A stretch of DNA of 64,000 bases from Seiridium cupressi (taxonomy: Eukaryota; Ascomycota; Sordariomycetes; Amphisphaeriales; Sporocadaceae). Below are positions 54,692 to 64,000 of this stretch, one piece after another. The stretch is taken from positions 1-64,000 of the forward strand of contig JARVKI010000062.1 in assembly GCA_036674765.1 (NCBI GenBank). The letters are read 5' to 3'. The translations under genes were made by a program, and so were the position numbers. Within the stretch, counting starts at the first letter, position 1, and the number at the start of each line of letters is the position of its first letter. A model generated the notes under the pieces. That model worked only from the letters and a program-made list of their open reading frames with translations. It was not told the DNA's origin and made no database searches.

Positions 54692-56999
54692 GGTAGCGAA
54701 TGTGGTGGCCGTACTTTTGGCAATTGTTTTCAAACGAGAGAATATTGGGGATGAGCAAAAGAGGGTCTTCTCTGGTTCAAATAGTGTCTAGCTTCGACGC
54801 TGAGATGAGTTCGAAGTCCAATTGAGGTCTTGGAACATGAAACCTCAGAAACCCAATTTCTTGATTTGTGAATCATTTATGCCACAGTTGAGCCTCAGCC
54901 AGGAGGAGAGACTGCCGAGGAGATTTGGTCCAGTGAAGTAGGCTGTGGACTGAAGCTGTTTAGGGAATCATATAGCCGGTAACAGTCAGGTTTTCGTTGG
55001 TAGGGGAAACAGTGTGGGCGTAAGTCAGAGTCATTGGATTTACTATGCATTAGTAGAATCGTCAGATTCAGGTAAAGTTGAGACTTGAGTCTAACACGAG
55101 ACGCCAGCGCAACCTAGTGAAGCTAACACAAATCACGGGGACGCTTTGTGCGAAGCACGACGTTGACTGAACTTTAATAATCTGAATCGTACTACATAGC
55201 CCACTGAAGGTGTTGGGTTTCAGCTTCTTGCGGGGTTAGAGTGGATTCGGTGAGGTTGATAAGTGTCGTAGTGGGCACTAACCTGATACTTTAGAATAAA
55301 AACGAGGCTTGGCCCAGACCAGACCACATCCCAAGGCTTCATTACCATTCATGGAGCTAGGTTAATCCCGAATCTTACTTGTGTTCAATTCAAAAGCGCC
55401 TCGAAACACTCCCGGGAACTCCCCTATGCGATATTCTGCCACTGATTCTTTTCTTGGCGTTCGAAGTAGGGCATCCTCAAGACACTCTGATTGCACATAT
55501 CAGAAAACAGGGACCCCAGGGACACGTTGCTAGGATCACCCACTTGCTATGACTTAGTCTGGGTGAATGAGTATGCGGAAAAATAAAAGAAAAAAAAGAA
55601 AAAACCCTGAAATACAGCTGGAATGTCATAGACGCGTATCTTTCACCACGAGTTGCTCCGTGCCACGGAACGAAGGCTCATAGGACGCCTGGTACTCAGT
55701 GAACTCATCGCTGAAGGAATTCACAGTCTCTTGTGCAGGAACCTCTTTGGCAACCCTTCCAGGGACTACTGCTCAGAGCACAGCATTGTCGTACGAAGTC
55801 CTTAAAAAGCAATGCGACTTCTGAGCCAGTGGGGGCAGCGTGTGAAGCTGATTAGGCCCATCAGGGCGGAAAAGGGATATGTCTGAATCAGCCCATTCTA
55901 TACACCGGGATTTCGTTTCACGACTACTTTGGGTTCGGTTCACTTCATATGAGGGGAGAGCTGGTAGTTGAAAGCTAGGACCATTCAAGAGCACTGCCCC
56001 GAGAAATGAGTATTCGTACCTATAGCATGGAGAGAGGTACTTGGTAGGCTGTAAACGTACTGAAAATATCTATTCCTTTGGGCACTAAATGCCCAAGGAC
56101 AATCGCATATTTTGTTGCACGCCTGATGATAGCAGGGATCGTGGCCCGGTTTTGCCTATGGAGCAGGACTAAGAGGTTGTTTCGGTGGGAGATTTGATGC
56201 TTTGTTGAGGCAGGTGTATCTGTATTGCTCACTTGAATAGGAGTGAGAATTACAATACTAGAATTACTAACCATTCTCACCATGGTAGTATAGAGCTTCC
56301 GAATGGGGAAGACTCCGGCTCACGTATCATCGTTCAAGGGTCACGACGTCAACACCCACAGAGCGGAACGGGTTTATCTGAACCTCACAGAGATAAATTC
56401 TTGAAGGATAGGTTCATTGGGAGTTAGGTCAAAGTCTAGGCCTGAACCCAGGCCCAAGAGACATAAAAAGGCTTGCTCCTCAGACCCAAGCTGTACGGCT
56501 ATCTGTGCCATGAGGATCAGTCATTCTGTTCCATGATTTATTTCCTGTACTCATTCAATATGAAATAGTGAGAGTAGGTTAATAGTAATGGTAATGCTGT
56601 GTGTATTCATATATTCTAGCGTATCACGAATATGCCTCAGGTTTATGTATCTATATTCATCTGCAGAGAACTCTAGGCCGTAAAACCTATGGGAATAACC
56701 GTTAGTACAGACTGAAAAGCATCTATATGCTAGGAAACAGCGGGCTCCTTGATGCGACACTGTTTGGGTAGACCACGTGCGGTACTACGGATAATGTGTC
56801 TGAGTCGAGGCCTGTTGTCCAAGGAACTATCACTAGCTTTGTCGAGGATAGTAGTTAAAGGGAAATGGTAGATTCGAACAGAGGACTCCACATATGTATC
56901 GGCCATTTGCGGCGGCTTATCGACTCGTGCGAGGTACACCAAGTGCTGTAGCCATCCCAAGATTCCCGTTCATCTATTCCGGATGACGAGTCAGTCGAT
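54692..56999. other. Gene-poor region (2.3 kb)
   Basis: 54692-55100 is the promoter of the GPI protein gene. 55626-55775 (-) encodes a coding-like C-terminal tail (VPGRVAKEVPAQETVNSFSD, then TEYQASYEPSF, ending DTRL and TGA) without a detectable upstream exon; it may be the last exon of a lost gene. The minus frame at 56730-56960 has no known motif. Confidence 0.4.
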
Positions 57000-57998
57000 A
57001 GAGCAGTATCCCATACTTTTAATGAATATTCCCATATCCTCTCGCCCCAACCGTGCTCTTGATAGTACTTGAGTGCGTCATTGGGGGGGCATCACTTCAT
57101 TCTCCTTATTGGACCTCCACGAACCGGGCACATAGTTGGCGCTAGAGAGGTAGAAAGCGTGTCTTTCGCCCGACTCTTCTAACGACTTGCCGAAACAAAC
57201 GATGACCCAACCAGAGACTATCTGCATGACTGAAATGAATGCCCACCAAAGTATACCGTCTTTCCTGGATGGATACACAGTTCGAGGAGTGCTAGTGTTG
57301 ACAAATCCAGGAGTCACATGGAGAAATGTGATTTGCTTCTTGCTGCCTTTGTCCGACAAATAATCAAACGCCTATCTGGTACAAATGGTGGTGTGGTCCA
57401 CAACAGGAACTATGCCCCATTTCTTGAGCCCAATGTCCTGTTCATTAATCCGTTTCTCCTTAGTACCATTGAGCATTGGGAGCACCCTCGCGTTTGGTGA
57501 CTGGCCAAGTAAAGGCAGAAGGTTCGCTGTAAGTCGTGCTCTAGACCAGTATGATACTGCAAAGCAGACTTCCAAGCCTTCGTCTGTGTCTATGTGCTTT
57601 ATGAGCAAGTGGGTGTCTAAGAAGGGAAGGATGTTCGTACAAAGCGCCCCTTGGAACGGCATACCACCAGGGCTCATGCAAATGTAGTCCACCTTGTCCT
57701 CAGATAACATAATCTTTTCGCAGGCGGCATTAATACTCCTGATAAAAGAGACATGGGCTTCGATAAAGACTAATTTGCAGGTAGGGGCGGACGCCATTAA
57801 TCTCTCGAGTTCACTGGCAAAACGCGATTCAGTCCTGCCGAGGATGTAGAATGTCGAGGACTGTAGCATGGTCACGAATCGTCTTAGAGTGCCGAGACCA
57901 GTGCCGCTGGTGGCGCCGAGAAAGACACGCACGCGTCCTTCATGGCCATTGCTGGCGAAGCGAGCGTTGTTGTCCACAATATCAGAGATATTCACCAT
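57000..57998 (-). pseudogene. Short-chain dehydrogenase/reductase (SDR) with a stop and a frameshift
   Basis: The ATG at 57998 opens an SDR of the type common in fungal metabolite clusters. The cofactor motif is VFLGATSGTGLGT (TGxxxGxG variant) at residues 25-37, and LGRTESRFASEL follows. An intron at 57590-57640 (GTACGA ... CATAG) removes an otherwise unusual insert and gives LYTDEGLEVCFAVSYWSRAR. A TAG at 57372-57374 then interrupts TTICTR-stop-AFDYLSDKG in the same frame. Near the C terminus, a run of seven G (57083-57089, C7 on the coding strand) shifts the frame: with six, the frame continues MPPNDALKYYQEHGWGERIW, as expected for the family. The enzyme would have been NAD(P)H-dependent. 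No longer functional as read. Confidence 0.75.
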
Positions 57999-58342
57999 CC
58001 TTGCGCCGTATCGGTGGAGATGGGAAGGAGTGGGGATGAGCTACCGTTCTGCCCGGTCAAATGCCAGGAAGTGGGCGGGGTGATTGAGCAGACGTTCTGT
58101 GCAACTCGACTAAGACGACCACGCATCAACTAATTCCGAGCCCTACGCATGCTGTCTGAAAACGGGGAGGTAACGCGGATGGTACGGGAGCAGGGTACAC
58201 CAAATCAAAAAGGCATATCCCTGGAAGCGATGTAACCCTAAGCAGAGTGGAATAAGCTACGAGAAGAAAGACGGTGGCGAAGTAAGGGATAGACGCAATT
58301 GCGAGGCGTAGCTGGGGGGCCAGCCCACGATTTCCGGGTAAA
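57999..58342. other. Intergenic region
   Basis: Promoter side of the SDR relic; includes a short A/T-rich stretch (58340-58365) bordering the next relic. Nothing else seen. Confidence 0.5.
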
Positions 58343-58800
58343 TTAAATTAAAATAAATGATTTTGTTGTGATGTTTTGTCTTGCAAGTGCGTTTGTCGGG
58401 GTCGCTGGATCTGTAAATGTGGCGTGTCCAGAGCTATGCGCGTTGTCTGTCTTCCCACCAGTCATTTGGTACCTGCTTGAACCGAAACACTCAATGAAGA
58501 GGATTTCGTCTGGAGTTATATCCTTCATACAGACGAATTGGTGTTTCTAATTGGGCGCAATGGCATATTGCTCATCCTTGATATCAAAGTTCTCGGATGG
58601 ATTAGAGCTAGGATCGGATGTGATTGCTTTGTCCTCATCGTCCGTCTTGGGACATAGCAAGTCAACCTTGACCAAATCTGCCACATCCATACTCCATCAA
58701 TCTATCACTGCCAATGGCTGGTCGGAGGCCGGGTTCTGAATTGATCGCCAGAGGTCCACAATCTAGTATTGCCCTTTCAAGAGAGTTTCCCGCAAAAAGC
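58343..58800 (-). pseudogene. Relic of a CmcJ/AsaB-type fungal oxygenase-like protein
   Basis: One minus-strand frame encodes IVDLWRSIQNPASDQPLAVI near 58760-58700, then WSMDVADLVKVDLL, KHQFVCMKDITPDEILFIEC and a C-terminal TDPATPTNALARQNITTKSF ending at TAA 58343-58345. The order (WRP-like motif, 'PDE' motif, 'TDP..P.DA..R' tail) matches the CmcJ/AsaB family of fungal secondary-metabolite tailoring proteins. Stops in the frame at 58763-58765 (TAG), 58697-58699 (TGA) and 58547-58549 (TAG) all fit CAG or CGA progenitors. The N-terminal half could not be traced. Confidence 0.7.
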
Positions 58801-58935
58801 ACCGAAATGGTGGCAGTGTGGCAGTTGAAATGTGGCGCGAATCTCTGTATGCAGCCCGTGATCAATATTTCAAAACAACCTGCAGTTTTCTCTAGTAAAC
58901 ATATATCAACTCCCGAGTTCAATTGCTCGTGCTGA

Positions 58936-59545
58936 CAGGCAACGACAGTGGTGATCCTCTTACCATGGCTGAGATAGTGCCACAGTGCAAGGTTCATAAT
59001 GTCAATTGCGGTGCACAACCCAGACCGTCTGATGTACGACATTCGATCGGCGCGAGCTAAACTTATCACCGGAAGAACTCACGGAGATTACTGTGTACCA
59101 GGTGGGCGTATTGAAAGGTTTCCCGATGACGAAGATATCCCTCTGCACCATGTCAGGCCCCGCAGTGCCCTTATAGTATGATATGCCACATATATGAGAT
59201 CGCTAGAGCAATGGTGGAGGGTAACCCCAGGGGTTTCCCAGTGCTTGGTCTTGCCGGTCTCAACATGGAGAAGGCGGCGGGCGACGCAGGCGTTCCCCTC
59301 TGGGTTGAATTTAATGGTGACGTCCAGTACACCAAACATGGCCATCTCATCCTTGACCGAAAAAGGAAACCATTGATAACTCAGGGTGTAAAGGCAATCG
59401 TGAGCCAGCAACTTCAACAACATAGCATAACGTTGGTGGACAGGAGACTGTACAGTTACCCGTGAAAGACTATACTATCCGCGTATGATGTCATCCAGGC
59501 TCACCAGAGTGTTTGGACATCATCCGAGCCACGTAGGACCTTATA
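58936..59545 (+). pseudogene. Relic of a LamB/YcsF-family protein (5-oxoprolinase subunit A-like)
   Basis: Pieces in order but three frames: GNDSGDPLTMAEIVPQCK and NVNCG near 58936-59010; ELNLSPEELTEITVYQVGVL near 59055-59115; DDEDIPLHHV near 59128-59160; then a long frame at 59178-59465 with GLAGLNMEKAAGDAGVPLW and GDVQYTKHGHLILDRK, and finally VKDYTIRV-stop-CHPGSPECLDIIRAT-stop in another frame. Stops are TGA at 59486-59488 and TAG at 59534-59536. LamB/YcsF proteins act with the 5-oxoprolinase B/C subunits in oxoproline hydrolysis in bacteria; fungal homologues are scattered and often linked to lactam/pyroglutamate use. It is arranged divergently to the AsaB-like relic. Confidence 0.7.
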
Positions 59546-60309
59546 AACGTGTCTCATGAGATGATGGAGTAAACTTGACATGGGAAAGATACATAGCATT
59601 GAATAGCGTGGTGATCTTCTCAGGTGGCACCACATAGTTCTTTGAACGCCAGGAACATTTCAAGGTGAAATTTAACAGTCCTTATTACATGAAAGTTTTA
59701 GTCCTCCGACTTCTGGTGGGCTTAAAGCTTCACTGGTTGCCCGTGGTGCTGAGTAAGTACTATTCACTGTTTGGAGCTATTGTAATAGCATCATACATAG
59801 TATAACATTGTATGTAGACTCCGATAGACTTGAAAGAGCAAAAAAGAAAGACAGATGTTATCAGACCCATGCCTGGATTCGCAGAAAGGCTAAAGTGAGA
59901 TGTCATGGTCATTTTGATTTCCGAGCGAAGTCGCAGCCCAGAAAGACATGCCTGCAGAATGGAAAGAGCCCATTCTTTCACTAACCCATTGAGCCTTCAC
60001 ACGCTCTTAAGCCGTCCTGACACATTCTCAGGAGTTGGTGCCGGAGCCATGAATCCGAGAAGTATCGAGTGGAACATATCAAGTTCATCACGAGCAGAGG
60101 TGTATCAATATAAAAGTTTTCCGCGATTCCGATAGAACGAAATTCAGCCGAATTTAATTGTTTTATTTAGTTTAAATGCTAGGAACTACCTTGGCTCTTC
60201 AGCTGCTGGCCAAAAGTCCTACGGGGTCAAGCCTCCATCTCGTCTTATAATGCAAATCTGAAAAATGGGAGACTGCCAGAATTCCGCTCCAATCGCGTTA
60301 CAACTATAA
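59546..60309. other. Intergenic region
   Basis: No gene seen. The plus frame at 59905-60135 has no recognisable motif. Confidence 0.5.
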
Positions 60310-61291
60310 TCAAGGATGTTCATCAAGAAGGCGGCTGTCATCGTCTGCCGACAGTATCAATTCGCGGTAGCCAGTCCGACCAGCCATGGAGGGGTATGTC
60401 GTTTTAAGGCGCTCTTTTGCTCGTGCTGCTCTGATGATGACCATAGCTAAGGTGATGATTTCAAGAAATATGACAGTGATGCTCATATCCCAAGTAGCAG
60501 TCTATTTGCTCGCGAGTATTCGTATTAGTTAGGTCCATCTCTAGAATTGCATCTCACTCTCCGAATCGTCCGGACGAGAGGCTGGAAATCTACTTACCAT
60601 GAAATCACAGACTTGTCCTAAGCCTATCTCGTTGTTGTCGAAATTGACTTCAATGTGTCTATGATCGCAACTCCAACCCAACAGACCATTGTCTCCATCA
60701 TAGAGTTTCGATAACACCAAAGCCGCCACAAAGAGCCCGATGAGTATAACTGGGAGCGCAATCGTGACCATACGGCTCGTCAGAGCTTTCCATCGGTTTT
60801 TAGACTACGACAGTGAGTACTTGAAATGATTCTGGCGCACTAAGAGTAGAACAGTGACAGACCTCCTTGCAACACCACAGCACCCCCATAACTAGACCGA
60901 GAGCTGATGCGGTGGCTGCGGCGCATAATGTGAGATAATTCGAGACGAGAGCTCTGGTCTGATCTGATGGCCAAGCATGGATTACGACACCAGCGCTCAT
61001 GATGACTATGAGTTGCTTTGTTGCGTTGTAGATGATGAGGGCGTGAGCAAGCATGCCAACTATGGCCAAAGAGAGACCCGTCAAGAGGATCTGGCAGATG
61101 GCCAGGATTAGAACTAGCCATTGCGTTTGCCTGCTATTGATCGACTTTGGAGACTGCCAGCGCCAAGCTGATAATCGTGATTCCCGATTCGTGGAGCTGA
61201 CCGAGGTTTCCATTTCCTTCGTGCGGGGGTCTTCATGCCGGAGAGGTTCAAGGTCTGTTCGGCTATTATCGTACCCTGAATATGGTCCCAT
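60310..61291 (-). CDS. Four-helix integral membrane protein of unknown function
   Basis: Three minus-strand exons, 60863-61291, 60598-60804 and 60310-60501, all phase 0, giving 275 residues from the ATG at 61291. Introns have GTCTGT and GTAAGT donors; the second contains the branch point CTAACTAAT. The N-terminal ~55 residues are hydrophilic. Helices follow at about residues 60-80, 90-110 (LIVIMSAGVVIHAW) and in exon 2 (MVTIALPVILIGLFVAALV); exon 3 adds MSITVIFLEIITLAMVIIRA and a short charged tail ending LLDEHP. A soluble loop with two cysteines (GWSCDHRHIEVNF ... QVCDF) lies between helices 3 and 4, so it may be disulfide-linked outside the membrane. No known family recognised; tetraspan-like topology. 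Confidence 0.75.
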
Positions 61292-62747
61292 TGTGATCAA
61301 TCAAACTGAGTCGTGAGGTGTAGGAGAACTTTTGTGTCTGACAAGTAACAACACGTGTGAGAAACGGGATGCGAGAGAAGGATCACGGCAAATAGAGATC
61401 CGAATGTATGATCAGCAATTCACTTATTTTGAAGAGTGACTACACCCACTTTTTGAATGAATTGATAGCACAACCCACACCCAGCGCCTTCTTCGCATGC
61501 CACCCAGAAGAACGGATTTGCCGTACGCTTAGGGATCCACTAGCTTTGAGCACTAAAACTTTAACACGACCTAACGATAGAATTTGATTGGCTGCACCGC
61601 GTAAGGAGCCAACCCTCAAGTCTGACCTACATGTGACAGGGTGTGGGATTCATTAGGCCATTGTGGCTGTATGTCCAGCCAGGAAGCAATGGATGCAAGT
61701 GCTCTAACAGCTTTCTACAGTCAACAGTGACTTGAGGAGGATGGTCTCTTGTGCACACTGGAAACCTTCGTCTGTGCGAAAACCAAACATGGCATGTGAA
61801 GATGGGATGGATTCATAAGGAGCGTGCTCAATTCCTGGCAGCTTCAATCAATTGGCCAAAATCCTTGTAGCGCTTTATTTAGTCTCAAGTCATCGCAACT
61901 GATGCTTTCACCTAAAGTTCGCTTCGCCATCTTTATTTCACCCATGGCTACCTACCATCTGCCGGGTATTGGTGAACGTTACAGAGGCACAACATGATGG
62001 CGCACTGGGGGCATCAGTCAGCCCCAGCAAGGCTTAGATGACATGATCTCACATTTAGTCTCGGTACTTCCTGGATCCGGTCCGCGCTTGATCTTGTCTT
62101 GACAGCCCAGATGGTATTACTACCCGTTGTAACACTAACGTGGGGTACCTACACTTCAGCACTAATTTCTGACGAGCGAATGGGATAATTGTAGGATTAG
62201 CTAGGCGGACGTTAGCGAGTGCATAAGCCTCGAAAGCCTGGGGGCTGTCAAACTTAATTACACAGACGATCGCTTGTAAGTTCTTAAAATACAGCAAGTA
62301 AGTGATGTGACTAAGTTGGCTGTTTTCACCACAAAGCAATGAGAACATGAGGATGGGTGCGAGGAGTAGCGTCAACTCATACCAAGTCATTGCAAGGTTG
62401 TCAACTTAGTGCCGGCCTTCCGGTGGTGGGCACACCACCTCCCAGCCATGTGTCTTCGTAGCACGGGAGGGCCATCTCGACTGTCTGAGCCTCTCGCTGA
62501 GAAGGTCAACCATCTCGCAGTCCTTCAGACATACCTGACCAGCCTTCCTCACAACCAAATTAAGATATAAACTGACTCATCACCGCTTTATCCCCCACCC
62601 GCCATTCATTCCATGCCCATCAGAGCTTACTAGACCGACACATAAACTGTCTAAGTAATTTCCGCCTCGACACCAACTATATTTCATTCTTCACCTCATC
62701 TGCAAGCTTTCGTTGTAGCGCCTATCAGAGCTTCCCACGAAGTGAAC
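61292..62747. other. Intergenic region, divergent promoters
   Basis: Divergent promoter space between the tetraspan and ferritin-like genes. A 111-codon minus frame (62055-62390) begins with a hydrophobic stretch but has no other support and is not called. 62580-62740 is C/T-rich before the start at 62748. Confidence 0.5.
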
Positions 62748-63919
62748 ATGCGTTCCGGCCTATTCTCAGTTGCTCTGTTTGCTCTAGGGGTTGCTTGCGC
62801 TCCAACTGCGCCGGCCGCTCTGAAGAGGTCATCAGATCAGAAGGATTTTTCATTTCCTCTATCAGATGGGTTTCCAAATGTCGCCCCGGGATCAGTAGCC
62901 CTCCAGAGTATACAAAAGCAAGCTCGAGGCACGTTACCAGATGGGCCGCTTCCCACCCATATCGCAGATCTCACTGCCGTCATTTTCCAACTCATTGCTT
63001 TCAATGAGATCTTTGAGGTGGCATACTTCAACAGTCTTGTCAACAACATTACCGCCAACGTTCCTGGATATGAGATCGGTAGTCCTGCTGCTCTCAGGGT
63101 TGTTTCCAACGCTCTTACGGCCGTTATAGCCCAGGAGGAACTTCATGCACTTGGGGCCAATGGAATTCTCCAAGCGGCGGGCCGGAAGACCATCGAACCA
63201 TGTGAATACATTTACCCCGTGGACAATTTTGATGATGCAATCGCTTTTGCGTCTGTTTTCACCGACATCGTTCTCGGGACTCTGCAAGAGGTTTTGACAA
63301 ATTTCGCCATCGACGGTGATGGCCCTAATTTTGTCGGTCTTATTGGCTCTGTCATCGGTCAAGAGGGCGAGCAAAATGGTTTCTATCGGACCATTGGCCA
63401 GCCAACACAAATACCTTCCTCACAGCCATTCCTAACTGCTGCGGCGGGGCAATTCGCTCTATCGGCATTGCACCAGATGGTTATTGTACCCGGATCATGC
63501 CCCGATACAATAGCAGTTCCCACCTTCAGTGCCCTGAAGGTCGAAACAAGCAACATCGGACCACGGACAGAGGCGGTACAATTCAGCTTTCACACCAACG
63601 GAACGGATCCCGACATTGAAGAATTGAGCCTTGTATATATCAATGGGCAAAATCTTCCTGTAGTAGAGAGGCCCGCTGGTGTTCGGTAAGCCAGTCTCCT
63701 CAAACGACGACCATGTCGTGAACGATTTGTATACTAACTGTGACTATCTTTAGGATTTCCAACGGCCTAGTGCAGTTCTCTGCGCCATTTCCGTACCAAA
63801 AGTACCAAATGGACGGTCTCACCATCGCTGCTGTAACAACCAGTGCCGGGCCGTTTGCAAATGCTACTGACGTGGCTTCTAACACACTTTACGGTCCTGG
63901 ATTAATCGAGGTCGCCTAA
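62748..63919 (+). CDS. Secreted ferritin-like domain protein (Rds1-type)
   Basis: Two exons, 62748-63685 and 63754-63919, with a 68-bp intron (GTAAGC ... TTTAG, branch ATACTAAC), giving 367 residues. Start is the ATG at 62748. Residues 1-18 are a signal peptide (ends ACAPT). The ferritin-like four-helix core is recognisable from its acidic residues in helices: ADLTAVIFQLIAFNEIFEVA, then AVIAQEELHALGANG, FTDIVLGTLQEVLTNFA and SVIGQEGEQNGFYR. The tail after the intron is beta-like. Similar secreted ferritin_2 proteins in fungi are induced by nutrient stress and sexual development (S. pombe rds1). Metal binding is plausible but not shown. The gene appears intact; 3' flank is inside the window. 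Confidence 0.88.
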
Positions 63920-64000
63920 TTCTGATGGGGTTGCTGTTGAATTCCGTACGAATTCTTCCTGTTTTATTGTGTTTTGGAGTTTTGTCCAGAAATCAGCGGA

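Overview
The window reads as nuclear DNA of a filamentous ascomycete, probably Eurotiomycete-like (inference from gene families only). The evidence is short 50-70 bp introns with GT..AG ends and CTAAC-type branch points, GPI-anchored Ser/Thr-rich wall proteins, a full-length ABCC transporter, a HET-domain protein, a HeLo-NACHT gene, a 2EXR protein, a fucose-lectin-like membrane protein and Zn2Cys6 regulator relics. No operons, tRNAs, rRNAs or CRISPR arrays were seen.

Layout. 0-9 kb: a small GPI-type wall protein, a 2EXR protein (minus), a decayed Zn2Cys6 regulator followed by a decayed alpha/beta hydrolase, an intact HSL-type esterase and a secreted Ser/Thr- and Cys-rich protein. 9-19 kb: gene-poor, with one seven-helix-type integral membrane protein at 12.2-13.6 kb. 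18.9-24.3 kb: a large ABCC (MRP-type) transporter on the minus strand. 24-30 kb: gene-poor except for the most striking locus, a secreted precursor made of five near-identical 31-residue units separated by Lys-Arg sites (28.4-29.0 kb). 30-49 kb: a decayed C2H2 zinc-finger gene, a HET-domain gene, a ten-exon protein kinase, a lectin-like type I membrane protein, a small secreted protein, a decayed HeLo-NACHT (NLR-like) gene and a decayed integral membrane gene. 51-55 kb: a secreted GH5 beta-glucanase and a GPI-anchored VTPD-repeat protein. 57-59.5 kb: relics of an SDR, a CmcJ/AsaB-type oxygenase-like protein and a LamB/YcsF protein. 60-64 kb: a four-helix membrane protein and a secreted ferritin-like (Rds1-type) protein.

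Two sequence-wide patterns stand out. First, the pseudogenes carry in-frame stops, nearly all explicable as CAA/CAG to TAA/TAG or CGA to TGA, that is C-to-T changes as expected from RIP-like mutation. Second, several otherwise well-preserved genes (ABC transporter, HET protein, secreted protein at 7.6 kb, SDR, NACHT region) need one single-base indel, sometimes in a short homopolymer, to keep the conserved frame; this is either early decay or base-calling error in the assembly.

Functionally, the 30-49 kb stretch looks like an allorecognition/innate-immunity-like neighbourhood (HET, HeLo-NACHT, kinase, lectin-like receptor). The remaining intact genes mostly concern the cell wall, secretion and efflux. 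All product calls come from motif recognition by eye; no database search was run.
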